DNA of 64,000 nucleotides from Xenoacremonium recifei (taxonomy: Eukaryota; Ascomycota; Sordariomycetes; Hypocreales; Nectriaceae). The DNA is taken from contig WOFQ01000020.1 in the NCBI GenBank assembly GCA_012184525.1, forward strand, positions 124,001-188,000, read 5' to 3'. Positions 31,287 to 42,405 of this stretch are shown piece by piece. Position 1 is the stretch's first letter. Every line of letters begins with the position of its first letter. Under the pieces are notes generated by a model, which searched no databases, had not been told where the DNA came from, and saw nothing but the letters and a program-made list of their open reading frames with translations. The position numbers and the translations under genes were made by a program.

Positions 31287-32375
31287 ATGTCAAAACCCCT
31301 CAGGATTGCCGTCATCCCTGGAGATGGCATTGGTGTGGAGGTCATGCCATGGGGCATCAAATGCTTGCAAGCAGCAGCCAAAATTTTCAATATTCCGCTG
31401 GAATTTGAAGAGTTTTCCTTCGCTAGCTGCGACTACTACGATAAACATGGCGACATGATGCCACCCGACTGGAAGGAGAAGCTCCTGCCGTTCGACGCTA
31501 TCTATTTTGGAGCGGTTGGCCTGCCAGACCGAGTCCCAGATCATGTCACATTATGGGGAAGCCTCTTGAAGTTCCGTCGAGAGTTTGATCAGTATATTAG
31601 CCTTCGCCCCTGTCGCTTGATGCCCGGTGTCAAATGTCCCTTGGCTGGAAGAAAACCTGGCGACATCGATTTCTGGATCGTTCGAGAAAACACCGAAGGC
31701 GAGTACAGCAGCATCGGGGGGAAGATGTTCGAGGGGACCGAACGAGAGACGGTAATTCAGGAAACTGTCATGACACGGACAGGCGTTGATCGAGTTCTAC
31801 GATATGCCTTCGAACTTGCACAAAGCCGGCCACGACGAAGATTAACCAGTGCGACCAAGAGCAACGGAATAAGTGTGACGATGCCTTACTGGGACTCACG
31901 TGTTGAAGAAATGCACAAGCAATACCCCGATATCAATTTGGACAAATACCATATCGATATTCTGACGGCGCATTTTGTGCAACGGCCTCAAATATTCGAT
32001 GTCGTCGTCGGAAGCAATCTGTTTGGAGATATCCTATCAGACCTTGGCCCAGCTTGTACCGGGACAATTGGTATAGCCCCGTCGGCAAACATCAACCCTA
32101 CGGGCAAATTCCCTAGCCTGTTCGAACCAGTCCACGGCAGTGCTCCCGACATTGCTGGGAAGGGACTTGCAAACCCAATCGGCATGATCTGGGCCGGCCA
32201 AATGATGTTGGAACACTTTGGGCATCGAGAAGCTGCCGACACAATCTTGCAGTCTATTGAAGCGGTTCTGGGTAATGCTATAGCGACTGTCATGACTCCG
32301 GACTTGGGCGGAACAGGGACCACGCAAAGCTTGGGAGCCGCAGTTGAGCAAGAAATTCTTTCTCGGAAGCGTTAA
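31287..32375 (+). CDS. Tartrate dehydrogenase/decarboxylase (TTUC-like)
   Basis: Metal- and NAD-dependent enzyme of the isopropylmalate/isocitrate dehydrogenase fold, 362 residues, single exon. Bacterial tartrate dehydrogenases oxidise (+)-tartrate to oxaloglycolate, convert meso-tartrate to D-glycerate and CO2, and decarboxylate D-malate to pyruvate. Signatures that separate this subgroup from Leu2: FDAIYFGAVGLPDRVPDH, LWGSLLKFRREFDQY, LRPCRLMPGVKCPL, FWIVRENTEGEYSSIGG, RPRRRLTSATKSNG (catalytic Lys), DILTAHFV, and the metal site DVVVGSNLFGDILSDLGP. EPVHGSAPDIAGKG and the C-terminal MTPDLGG are intact. Located beside glycerate kinase and a hydroxyacid reductase, it is the key call for the cluster's function. 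Confidence 0.92.
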   Translation: MSKPLRIAVIPGDGIGVEVMPWGIKCLQAAAKIFNIPLEFEEFSFASCDYYDKHGDMMPPDWKEKLLPFDAIYFGAVGLPDRVPDHVTLWGSLLKFRREFDQYISLRPCRLMPGVKCPLAGRKPGDIDFWIVRENTEGEYSSIGGKMFEGTERETVIQETVMTRTGVDRVLRYAFELAQSRPRRRLTSATKSNGISVTMPYWDSRVEEMHKQYPDINLDKYHIDILTAHFVQRPQIFDVVVGSNLFGDILSDLGPACTGTIGIAPSANINPTGKFPSLFEPVHGSAPDIAGKGLANPIGMIWAGQMMLEHFGHREAADTILQSIEAVLGNAIATVMTPDLGGTGTTQSLGAAVEQEILSRKR

Positions 32376-32806
32376 ATTCTAGTTGAAGAGATTATGGAGT
32401 ATAGAAAGAGGCATTTCCAAAAGTAAATAAAAATCTGGTCATCTCATGCTCCCCGAGAGCGAGATAATAAGTACGAAATCATGGAACCAAAATCCCAAAT
32501 TCGCCCATGACGCTGTTACTATTTGCCTCCAATGAGAAACCCACCGTTTCTCGCACGAACAAACATGATATAACGATTGATTATTAGCAAGACCTATCAA
32601 TGATTTTAATAAATACCTCGGTGTTGTTATTCTGCTTCTTAGCTGACGTTGGTGCCGCTAAATATAGAACCTCAACCAGGCAGACAACAGGGCGGAGCCA
32701 ACGCATGCACAAGTCCCAAATCTAGGGCTATTTCGCTCATCAATTTTCCAGCAGTATCGATACTCTTCCTTCATTCAACATCTTAACTTTCTGGACTAGC
32801 ATAACC
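32376..32806. other. Intergenic between tartrate dehydrogenase and HET gene
   Basis: About 430 bases. It should hold the tartrate dehydrogenase 3' UTR and the HET gene promoter. I see no copy of the cluster motif here, which supports ending the cluster at 32375. Confidence 0.4.
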
Positions 32807-34991
32807 ATGTCGCATCTCTGCACGAAGTGTCAAAACATCTCCTTCCAATCACCGCAAACCCTCGGGCTTAAACTGAAGCCGGTAATCGAGAGCGACAGGC
32901 TTTCTCGCCAATTACGGCGACCTTGGGAGACGGGCAGCTACTATTTGCACTATCCCACGCGCCGAGATCTTGAGGAAAGTAAGAGTCACTGCCAATTGTG
33001 TGCTCTGATATTTGAGTCTTTGGTTCCCGACAAGTCTGAGCGGAAGTTCCTGGATTGTGACCAAGACCAAATTTTCTTGTTGGCAGCAAAGGACACCAGG
33101 TTCGGAGTCGATCCAACCCCATTGCACTACGATGTAGAGGTATGGCTGGGTTCATCCAGCGGCACCTTGCTCGCGAAAGTATATGATGAAGGCAAGGTCA
33201 AGTACCGCGAAAATATGATGCAGGATCGTCTCTTACTGTTTCGCAGATACTTGGGAATCCGTGACATGGCATCAACCGTACATACCAAATGCACAAAGGG
33301 AGAACCTTACAACAGGCTCTCCTAGTGCCATGAGTCTCGCAAGACATTGGCTTAAAACTTGCAAAGAAAATCACCACTGCGCGCCGAGCGACGATGCCAC
33401 TCCATTATTGCCTACACGAGTCGTCGAGGTTTTGCCAGGGAACAGCCCACCGCGGATTCATGCTGCTGCGCCCTCGGAACGAGGACGATACATCACCTTG
33501 AGTTATTGCTGGGGTGATCAAAAGAAGATCAACTTCCTGAAGACCAAAAAGGAGAACCTTTCGCAGCACCTTAAAGCACTCCCAGAAAATCTCCATGCGA
33601 CCCTACGGGACGCTCTGCAAGTTACTCGGGAACTTGGCTTTCGATACATTTGGATCGACGCCTTGTGCATTGTCCAAGACGACAAGTTGGATGTAGAAAA
33701 GGAGATCAGTAAAATGGGTCAGATTTACCGGAACTCGTCCTTAACGATCGGTGCAGCCAATGGGTCCGACGTAACAAGTGGTTTATTCGCCCAACGCGAT
33801 CCTTTCCTTTTCAGACCGTGTTTCCTTACATTTGAGTTAGAGGGGCGATGGCGAAGAGCCTACATCCATCGTTTCCCGCATTCAACGGCCCTCGCCTTAG
33901 AGATGAGACTATGGGTGGTTCAAGAACAAATACTATCTTCGAGGATGCTGGTGTTTCGACCCGATCACCTCGAGTGGAGATGTTGCAGAGGGAACATACC
34001 AGAGCATACTCCGTCTGGATTCACTTCCAAGCGACCCGCATCCAATATTAATGAGTTACAGGCAATTATTGGGGGAAGCAAGCGCAGAGAGATTGGTTTC
34101 CCGTATGACGAATGGTATCAAGCTGTCGGTGCACTATCCAATCGCTCGGCGACATTCAAGACAGACCAGCTACCAGGCATCGCTGGCGTGGCCTCCATCC
34201 TCTACGACCAATTTGGCCTGAACGATCCGACAAAATACGTGGCGGGCCTCTGGCGCGACGACATCTTTGCTGGCCTATCTTGGGTCAGAGCTTATGTTTC
34301 ATCCGACAATAGTAGGAATACGAAGACTAGCCTTGAAAGCAAGTATATTGCGCCAACCTGGTCCTGGGCTTCAAGTCCAATTGGTCTCGTGAATTTTCCC
34401 ACCGTCAGGGGCAAAAATATTTGGGATCTGCGACATCTCGAACAATTGATCAGGATCGACGAGATATTCTGCGAGCCGGAGAACGCAGAGGATAATCCGT
34501 TCGGAAAGATAAAACCCGGGGCCTACATGAGGATTACTGGAAAGGTTAAGACGGCCAGCACTCAGCCTGTCGATTGCGAGTATTGGTTCGAGAATGATCT
34601 TCGTGGTTTATATACTAAAAGTAACGGTTTGCGGGCCGCGGTCTTCGACGCAGAGGCTACTCCAGACAAGCCACAAATTGTTGGACTCATCACCTTTGAC
34701 ACAATGGAGGATAGGCTGGCGCTACCCCCCGTCAATTGTATGCCGATCCTGAAATTCCCAAACAAGGATTCTTCAGAATTACCCTGCACCATGATTTGCT
34801 TAGCCCTCACAAAGCAAGACGGGAAGTACCGGCGCGTTGGAATAATCGGGCTTTTCAGAGGGCCGAGATTTATTGAGAAGGAAGATGAATCTGGAAATAT
34901 TGACTGGGTGGATGATGTCGACCCCGGAGACGTTTACTGGGACAGCAGCGTCTGGGCTGATGTACCAGAGTCTACCATGACTATAATATGA
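32807..34991 (+). CDS. HET-domain (heterokaryon incompatibility) protein
   Basis: Member of the fungal HET family, whose known members trigger allorecognition cell death after hyphal fusion; most copies have no assigned role. Exons 32807-33260 and 33316-34991 give 709 residues. A Cys-rich N-terminus (MSHLCTKCQNI ... SHCQLCALI) precedes the HET domain: RYITLSYCWGDQK, NLHATLRDALQVTRELGFRYIWIDALCIVQDD, EISKMGQIYRNSSLTIGAAN, and later LWVVQEQILSSRMLVF. The C-terminal 350 residues include TWSWASSP. The intron uses GTGACA, a weak donor, and joins frames that otherwise differ, so a frameshift is a less likely alternative. No partner gene of the NLR or Goodbye type is adjacent. Confidence 0.85.
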
Positions 34992-35460
34992 TGAAGTTTA
35001 GATTGCATATAGGTATTTCTGTCTACCACTTGATAACCCGGCCATCAAGAAGTAGCTTGCTCATTTCCTCTATCCGCAAGAAGAAGAAGAAGAAGATGAT
35101 CCACTGATTTAACCGATCACAGAATGGGTGAAGCATAGCTCGGAAGGGCTATTCAGTGACTTGTAAATTCCGCCAGAATCCTTGAGCAATGTTCAACTAC
35201 AGCGTAAAAATGTGAACTCCCACTTTTCAAATGTGGACGAAGCGCTAAATCCAGATTAAAAGAGGCCATTAATAGAAATCCAATTCCAGGCACTCGTTTA
35301 GGTGACGAATTACAGTAGTTGAAGCGATGACATCGCGAAAGGTGCAAGTCGGAGCAAACTAACTCCGCACCGATCAACCACTTTATCCGCTCAGATGACC
35401 CTATTTTGACTTTCGCTCACACTCACACGTCGCCCTTGACTTATCCAAACTGCACCAGCC
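34992..35460. other. Intergenic between HET gene and MHR regulator
   Basis: About 470 bases with a short AAG microsatellite at 35078-35095. I looked here for a missing Zn2Cys6 exon of the downstream regulator and found no suitable cysteine pattern in any plus-strand frame. Confidence 0.45.
35078..35095 (+). repeat. (AAG)6 microsatellite
   Basis: Six perfect AAG units in the region after the HET gene. Confidence 0.8.
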
Positions 35461-37830
35461 ATGCCCGCGACCAACAGCGAAGATGCCTCACCGTCATCAC
35501 CGCGGGTCGTGCAGGAGCGCGGCTCGCTCCGAACATTGGAGAAGGGCCAGAGCCAGTTCATTGGCAGCTCTAGTGGCATCTACTTTGTCAAGACGGTGCA
35601 ACGAGCCTTTTCTGACACGAACAGGAGGCAGCCCTCCTTTCTCCTGAACAATATGCATCCGAACCTGGATGACTGTATTGTTAGTGATAACGAGGAGGAA
35701 CGACAAGAACGAGAAACATCGCGTAGAGAAAACACGCTTCTCTCGCCCCCGCTTACCTACGGTCCTGGAATTCCCATTGGGCTCGGACAGCCACCCGAGC
35801 TTGGCACTGCAAGACATCTTTTCATGTCTTACTTTCAGACCTGGCATCGATTCTTCCCTTTTTTACATGGTCCGACGCTTCTTAAAGATATGGAGGATTT
35901 ATATGTCAGTCAACAGCGCCCAACAGGTCCGATTGACACAATATCAACACAACCACCGCAAGAACCAACAACTCCTTTGACTTTGGCCCAAGTCATCATT
36001 TTCCAGTGCATCTTTAATCTGGCGGGTATCCATAGCAGTATAGTTCTACCTCCAGAATCACGCATAAAAGAGCCCACAGAAGTGGTCTCGTTTCTTCCAC
36101 GCCTTGCAACAAGAGGAGATCTTGTCTCCATTCAGGCCATGTTTGCTACGCAACTGCTGCTCATCGCTCGCATGTCGCTTCGGAATGCCTCAGTCGTCGG
36201 TGGCCTGGTATCTCGTTCCATCTTCCTCGCTGGCCTTCACCGTTGTCCAAGCCGGTACCAAGAACTCTCATCAGATGAATGCGACATCAGGAAGCGGTTA
36301 TTCTGGAGCATCTACGTCGCCGATCGCTATCTTTCACAGGCTCTTGGACACCCTCTAGGCATTCAAGATTCTGATATCGACGTTTGTTCTCCTGCTGGAT
36401 CTGAAATCCATTCTACGCGTCTCGAACCTGCCTCGCTCCAAATAGCTGCGGATGACCATGAATCTCACGCAGCTTCAACAATACTCAACTCAAACTCGGA
36501 TATTTCTGGCAGCCCAGCCAGAAGCATCCACCCGCGGCAACCCCCACAAACTCCAAGTCAGAACAACGCGAGACTTGTGCAATCATCATTGGAGAACATT
36601 TCAGAAGAGACTGACCGTCGGCACTTGATCTTGGCGTGCCAATCCCAGTACTCACGTCTTCTTGGACGCGCCGTGGAGTTGTTCCACAAATCAATTCATG
36701 CCCGCTGCATAGATGCGGGTTCTATTCTTGAACTCCGAACAGACATCAATGCGTGGTGGAATTCACTCCCGATTTCCCTGCAAGAGTACGCGCCATCCGA
36801 GACCAACACTTCGGAACTGCAACAACATTTGAAGTTTAATGAGGCAGCGCACTTCAACCTGCTCCATAGTCAATTGGTGCTTCTAATCAATCGGCCCTGG
36901 TTATCCTTGGAACCCTCCACCCCGGAGTTCCGATCCGCTTTGCAAGTTTGCATCAGTGAATCGCGCGATATCATCAACATTATGAATAAGCAACACAACG
37001 CTGGATTTGCGCTATTCTGGCCCTGCTACCTCTCAACCACCTGGATGGCTGGAATCATTCTGGCATTTGCGTGCCATCTTCAGCTCTATCGGGAAGACAA
37101 AGGCAAAAGGTACGCGACATAAAATGCGTTGCGACTTAACCTAGCTCTTGGTCCTAGGTTCTGAATCATGTCGCTCTATTCCAAGGCCTTAGCCAAGACT
37201 TCCAAAAGAAAAAAAATGACGTTGCTGACATTTTGTAGGGAAATCAGCCTCTGTTTGCAGGTTCTTCTTGCTATGTCCCAAACGTGGAAGCTTGCAAGCA
37301 AGTGCCATGTTGTTCTTTCGGAGCTCTACGCAGCCATCCTAGAGAAGGGAAGGTCTACAAATAACCCAGCGGCTGACATATCAGTCTCTGCAACGAATAA
37401 CGTGTTTGGTGCCTCTGGTCAGCAAGATATTGCTAGAGACTCAGCGGGACCACTCTCCGCGGACCAAGACACGAGAAAACGAAAACGGGCGCGAGTTAAT
37501 GGTCCAAATCTAAACTCCGCCCTTGACGATAATTCGGGTTTGCGACCTGGAACGGACCTCGACTACAGTGATTCTGGTCAATTTCCGAATAATACTTCAA
37601 TTGGCGGACTAAATGACACTTTTGACTTTTCACGAGGCCACGGCACCTCAGATCCAATTGGGACCACGTATTCTGGCGTTATGGACAACCCACAAGGCGT
37701 AAGAGATTCCAACGAAACTGGATATTGGGATAGCAGATTGTCCGACATCCTAGGCAACATCACCTGGGAGTCTCTGTTACAAACAATGGACCAGGATAGC
37801 CTCGGTTGGGATGATATGTCGTTCCAATAA
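35461..37830 (+). CDS. Fungal-specific transcription factor domain protein without visible DNA-binding domain
   Basis: Protein of 746 residues, exons 35461-37109 and 37239-37830. It has the middle homology region of fungal regulators: QFIGSSSGIYFVKTVQRAF, LFMSYFQTWHRFFPFLHGPTLL, ARMSLRNASVVGGLVSRSIFLAGLHRCPSRY, RKRLFWSIYVADRYLSQALGHPLGI, and across the intron YREDKGKREISLCLQVLLAMSQTWKLASKCHVVLSEL. Relatives normally begin with a Zn2Cys6 cluster; here the first 30 residues are Ser/Pro-rich without cysteines, and none is found upstream. A basic KRKRAR patch near residue 590 could be a nuclear signal. It may have lost DNA binding and act through partners, or the first exon may lie further upstream than I searched. 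Confidence 0.8.
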
Positions 37831-37882
37831 CTCTCAATTCTTTAGAAAATCCATACTACCTTCAGTATACTAGGTCCCCGTA

Positions 37883-38179
37883 TCAGGCGCATAGTCCTTT
37901 CTCCAGCGCCGTTATTAATGCTCTCGCCCGACGCGCTTCCCCTTCCCATCGATCTAACTTGGTATCTTCTATGAAGCTCACACGATCTTCCCACCAATGT
38001 AGCCAGTTCTCAGCTCGTGCCCCTTCTGGCGCTCTCAACAGTCCGACACTGATGTCGATCACGTCTAGCCGATGTTCGTCGTGCCAAAACACAGTCGCGG
38101 CGCAGCCACCACAAAATTCTCGCAGAACGCCCTTGGAGGATTGATAGCTTTGTAAAATGTTTTCAAGACCAAGAAGCAA
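37883..38179 (-). pseudogene. Fragment of a GFA/CENP-V-type (glutathione-dependent formaldehyde-activating-like) protein
   Basis: About 98 codons encode only the C-terminal half of the zinc-binding GFA fold: LQSYQSSKGVLREFCGGCAA, TVFWHDE, DVIDISVGLL, and WLHWWEDRVSFIED. The N-terminal half with the other zinc-binding Cys motifs is missing, no ATG opens the frame, and the upstream 160 bases are AT-rich with no homologous coding sequence before the sugar transporter ends. I read it as a gene remnant. Confidence 0.65.
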
Positions 38180-38345
38180 TCGTCAGATATTCATCGTATG
38201 TTTAACTTTAGGTCAACATTACGCTTTTGTTTTGATTCAACTACTTCAGCGTACAACATTACTACAGCTAGCCTAGCTACCATAATTGCAGATGGAAATC
38301 ACCCCGCATGAGTCATTCGCTATCTCTAACTCTGAAAGCCTATAC

Positions 38346-40025
38346 TTAGAGCTCGTATGAGCCCATGTAACGGGGAGGAACCTTAATCTCGAACATGCGA
38401 TCGATCTCCTCATACGTCCTGCCCTTCAACTCTGGGATAAAGAACCAACTCCAAATCAATCCAATGACAGCTAACCCACCAAAGACGAAACCGACCTTGC
38501 CGCCCAAATTACCTTCATCCGGGTTGAACATGTACGGAATGGCAAAGTTCATAGCCAGACCCATGACAGCCTGCGTTGCCGTTGCAAGAGCCATCGTCTG
38601 AGCCTTGAGCATTGCGCTGCTAGTCTCGCCAAGAATTGCAAAAGCCATAGCTCCAATAGTAGCAAAGTAGACAAAAGCGTAGATAACTGTGCATGCTGCT
38701 TGGACCCATTGAGCGCCATTAGTGGGAACAACGTCCATAATGCCAATGAGCAAAAGGAGCACGGTGAGAGAAACCATCCCGGAAAGGAAGATTTTGCGGC
38801 GACCAAAGGAGTTGACCACAAACCAGCTGCAGATGTTACCAGCAACACCGCAGGCAGTAACGCCGACACCAAGATCGAAGCTCTGGGATACGGCCAAACC
38901 AGCTAGCTCGAAGAAGTATGTCGAGTAACCAAGAACAAAGATAATGCCGACGAAATGTTGGCAAAAGAATACACCAGTTGAGATCATGGTACGGATCCTA
39001 TTGGTGCCCTTAAAGCACTGCAGAATGTTTGCCTTTTCGCTCGAGGCCGCTTCTTCCTCAGCAATGGTAGCTTCAAGGATTGTCAACTTTGTATCAATAT
39101 CGACACCGCTCCCATAAAGCTTCCGAAGAGATGCCTTCGCTTCTTCATGCTTTCCTTTCCTAGCAAGGTACCAAGGAGTCTCGGGGCAGAACGGCAAGCC
39201 CACAACAAGAAAGGCTACGAAGAAGAGCTGCACGGCAAACGGTCCTCGATAGGCCCAGTGATCGGATCGCTCACCAAAGCCCTTGATAACAGCATTTGAG
39301 AGCAGCTGACCGACGGCAATACCAAGATTGACACCAGCAGTAGCAATACCTCTAAATACGACGGGTGCAATTTCGGAGGTGGCCAGAGGAGCGAGAGTCA
39401 GGTAGAAGCCCAGGCCGAATCCGAGAATCAGCTTTGATATGAGGAAGGCGGGATTGGATGCCGAGAACATTTCGCCAAAGATACCACCGGTGACAACGAA
39501 AAGACCAATTACGAGGGAGTACTTCCGGCCGATTTTATCGCAGATGTAGGAGCAGATGAAACCGCCGAAGAACTGGCCCACGCTGCTGATGACATTGAAG
39601 GCAGTCTGCCAGTCAGCAGGGAGAATAGCTTCACCGTCCTTGATGTAACTGTCGGTTTATTAGAGAATTGGATCAAGAGTGAGGATTTCGAATGCTTTGG
39701 CTTACCCGAAGTCGGCACGGAAGGCGGCTACAGAAATCATGGCTCCGTTGATCTGGGCATCGAATCCCCTATTACCGTCAGTTCAAAACGTCAATTGCAG
39801 GGGCTCAGGGTAAGCTCACCAGCCAATGGCAGCCATTGCCCAGTAGAACGTCCACCAAACGAGGATGGGATACTCTCGCAGCACTTCTCTGACCGTGAGC
39901 TCATGCTCGGCCCGTCGATCGTCGAGGATTGTCTGCGACTTGGGGTCATGGTGTTCGAAGCCAACCGCGCCGTGCTCCTCGAGGTGGTCGTCCTTGGTCG
40001 CCATCGTGGACTCGTGGGTGGCCAT
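38346..40025 (-). CDS. MFS sugar transporter (alpha-glucoside/maltose permease type)
   Basis: Sugar porter of 523 residues, exons 40025-39820, 39768-39706 and 39648-38346. The short second exon restores WGFDAQINGAMISV in helix 1. Other signatures: DKIGRKYSLVIG, ISKLILGFGLGFYLTLAPLATSEIAP, PETPWYLARKGKHEEA, QHFVGIIFVLGYSTYFFELAG and PELKGRTYEEIDRMF at the end. The order resembles fungal alpha-glucoside carriers (Mal-type). A Zn2Cys6 regulator gene is divergent from it across a 550 bp promoter, a common pairing for inducible sugar uptake. Substrate is not proven. Confidence 0.9.
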
Positions 40026-40575
40026 GACAGCTCTGAATCTCGTTTTGGAGATGTATAGTAGTAGTGAAGTTCTGATGCTTGAGAATGCCTGTCAACCCAT
40101 GGGGGAGATTGGTTTTCAGGGCCGGACCCCGGGGTTCAAATACTCGGCAGTTTACGGCACATGATGGGTGGTGTTCGGTATGCTTCAATAACTCCCTCGC
40201 TTCCTGGCTCAACCCGTTCAGGGCATGGGTGTACGAGTCCCAGAGGTCTGGAACGGGGCCATCATGAGCGGAACCTCAGGCTGGGGAGTAACATGACCGT
40301 CCAGTGTCTGGAGATCCGGGATTGCGGAGGTGGGCCTGGAGAATTTGAGCCGAAATGTGGGGGATGAGGCCAGCCGGAGTGTGGTCTTAAGAGCGACATT
40401 CCCCGACGCCAGTGACATGCTCAACGCCATCCCTTGGCCGCCATCCCACACCAGACCATATGGTAGATAAGGGCGACGTTCCCCGACGGCTCTCAGCTCC
40501 TCGTTCAACTACATTCACGAGGTTCCACTTGAAGCCTTCCCCCTTCTTCCCCGGATATCACAGTCGATCGCACCA
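40026..40575. other. Divergent promoter, sugar transporter / Zn2Cys6 regulator
   Basis: About 550 bases between two divergent starts, GC-rich, with many CGG/CCG triplets (for example around 40315-40375). Candidate sites for the adjacent regulator, but I see no single convincing palindrome. Confidence 0.4.
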
Positions 40576-42405
40576 ATGTCCCCAGATGCAGTTCAACCGA
40601 CGCCAGAGGAGCGGCGTCCTGGCAAAAGACCCTCGGCCCGGGGAACGGCATTCTACCCCAGGAAAAGAGCCAATACCGCTTGTCAAGTGTGCCGTGCTCG
40701 GAAGACTAAGTGCGACAACCTGAAGCCGACCTGCTCATACTGCCTCAGTGTGGGCGCCGTCTGTATCCAGTCTCCAGTGGACCTCTCGTCATTTGATCCA
40801 GCCAGTCTCAAGATCCTAGAGCGGTTGGACGAGCTAGAGAAGCTCCTCAAAGACGGAGGTTCGCGGGCTGTATCGTCTGATCCCGTCTCGAGACCTGCGG
40901 CGGAGACCAGCCATGAGGGGCCGATCTCGGTGGTCGACACACCTGAGAGCGGCTCTTTGGACCACGAGGACGTGCCGCTGAGGAGCATTCTGCCGGAAAA
41001 GGTCGAGAGTCTCCTCTTGTGGTCCGTCTTTCACCATCAGCCGCAGCAGCTGTTTGCGGCCTGGAGTCCGCCAGTGCTGGGGTCCGTCACAACCCCTGGC
41101 AACAGCAATCTCAGCGCGTTGCTGGATATTGAACCTCAGGGTATCAACGTGCTATTGGATAACTTCTTTTCCTTTGTGCATTGCAAGAATCCTATTTTTG
41201 AGGAGAATTCTATCAGACATTTGGTGATGAGTACTATTCTTGAAGGGATTGATTGGTCTCCAAAGTCATGTCTATCCCTTGTTATCTGCGCTCTGGGTCG
41301 CCTAGCGACTCCATTTGGCCCCAGCATGGACACAAAGCCGCGTTCTGCAGCTTATATCGAATCTCAAATATTCTTCCAGGCCGCTCAGAAAAGACTTGGG
41401 ACTCTGCTCTGCCAACCTGATATAATCGGACCTCAATGTCTATTCCTGTCAGGCGTGTACATGATGGTCATCTTTCAGCCTATCTACGCATGGCGGTTCT
41501 TCTCTCAAGCCCTCAGCGCATGCCAGCATCTTCCGTTCATCGGAAGAGCCCGAAATACCACGGAGTCAATCCCTGGGTTCTTGTCTGAGTCTACGACCTC
41601 GGAGCCGAGCGATACTGAGCAGCAGGCCATATACTGGTCCGCCTGGAAATCTGAGAGGGAGTTACAACAGGAGATTCTACTTCCAGACTTCAACACACCA
41701 CACTCTACGAACGTGTTGTATCCACCCTTCTTCCCCACGCCACCTGAGCCTATTGAGTTCAAAAGCACAACCAATTCTAGCCGACAGCAGACCTCCTGGC
41801 TGTTCTACCTTGCCGAGATCTCCCTTCGGAGGCTTTCCAGCAGAGTGTGCAGCGAGATTATAGGACTTCATCGCGATTCCAGGTCAAATTTGGCGTTCCT
41901 AAATGACCTGGCTCTTATTATTCCCGAACATAAAGCTCAAGTCCAGGAGTGGAGAGACAGCCTGCCAGCAGTGTTATCGCTGGACTTGCCCCCTGAGCAA
42001 GACAATGTAAATCTGTTTGTTCTTAGGGGCCACCTAGAGAACTTCTACGAGATGATATATTGGCCATTTACTATGGCCTACTTGAGTCTTCTCGACGGCC
42101 ACGAAGCGACTACGCCACAAATCACTGCGCTAGCAAAGAAAGGTCTGGAGGCACACGTACGCCGTATCCATATTAACGCCCCAGGATTCCTTCATCGACA
42201 TCATGGCACGTGGCCTATGATCAGGTCATGTATTAGAAGTACTTTGGTGATTCTAGGAGCTAGGAAGCTGGGCAGCGAGGTAGCTGAAGGATGGAGCGAG
42301 GCGGTTTACGAGGTGTTGCGGCTAATATCGGTTTGGGAAGACGAAGTGCAAGAGCTGTCTGAGTGGAAAATGTTCTTGGAGAATGTCATGATGTCAGTCA
42401 GCTGA
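40576..42405 (+). CDS. Zn2Cys6 transcription factor with fungal_trans domain
   Basis: Single-exon nuclear regulator of 609 residues. The zinc cluster has Cys at 36, 39, 46, 53, 56 and 63 (CQVCRARKTKCDNLKPTC, then SYCLSVGAVC), preceded by a basic stretch FYPRKRANTA. A short coiled coil follows (LKILERLDELEKLLKDGG, about 75-92), then a fungal_trans-like region from about 150 (LLLWSVFHHQPQQLFAAW, CKNPIFEENSIRHLV, PQCLFLSGVYMMVIFQPIYAW). It is divergent from the maltose-type transporter, which is its most likely target. Confidence 0.88.
   Translation: MSPDAVQPTPEERRPGKRPSARGTAFYPRKRANTACQVCRARKTKCDNLKPTCSYCLSVGAVCIQSPVDLSSFDPASLKILERLDELEKLLKDGGSRAVSSDPVSRPAAETSHEGPISVVDTPESGSLDHEDVPLRSILPEKVESLLLWSVFHHQPQQLFAAWSPPVLGSVTTPGNSNLSALLDIEPQGINVLLDNFFSFVHCKNPIFEENSIRHLVMSTILEGIDWSPKSCLSLVICALGRLATPFGPSMDTKPRSAAYIESQIFFQAAQKRLGTLLCQPDIIGPQCLFLSGVYMMVIFQPIYAWRFFSQALSACQHLPFIGRARNTTESIPGFLSESTTSEPSDTEQQAIYWSAWKSERELQQEILLPDFNTPHSTNVLYPPFFPTPPEPIEFKSTTNSSRQQTSWLFYLAEISLRRLSSRVCSEIIGLHRDSRSNLAFLNDLALIIPEHKAQVQEWRDSLPAVLSLDLPPEQDNVNLFVLRGHLENFYEMIYWPFTMAYLSLLDGHEATTPQITALAKKGLEAHVRRIHINAPGFLHRHHGTWPMIRSCIRSTLVILGARKLGSEVAEGWSEAVYEVLRLISVWEDEVQELSEWKMFLENVMMSVS

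Noticed and set aside
40576..42405. Secondary metabolite gene cluster
   Set aside because: Despite several regulators, transporters and a LaeA-like methyltransferase, the window holds no polyketide synthase, peptide synthetase, terpene cyclase or similar core enzyme.
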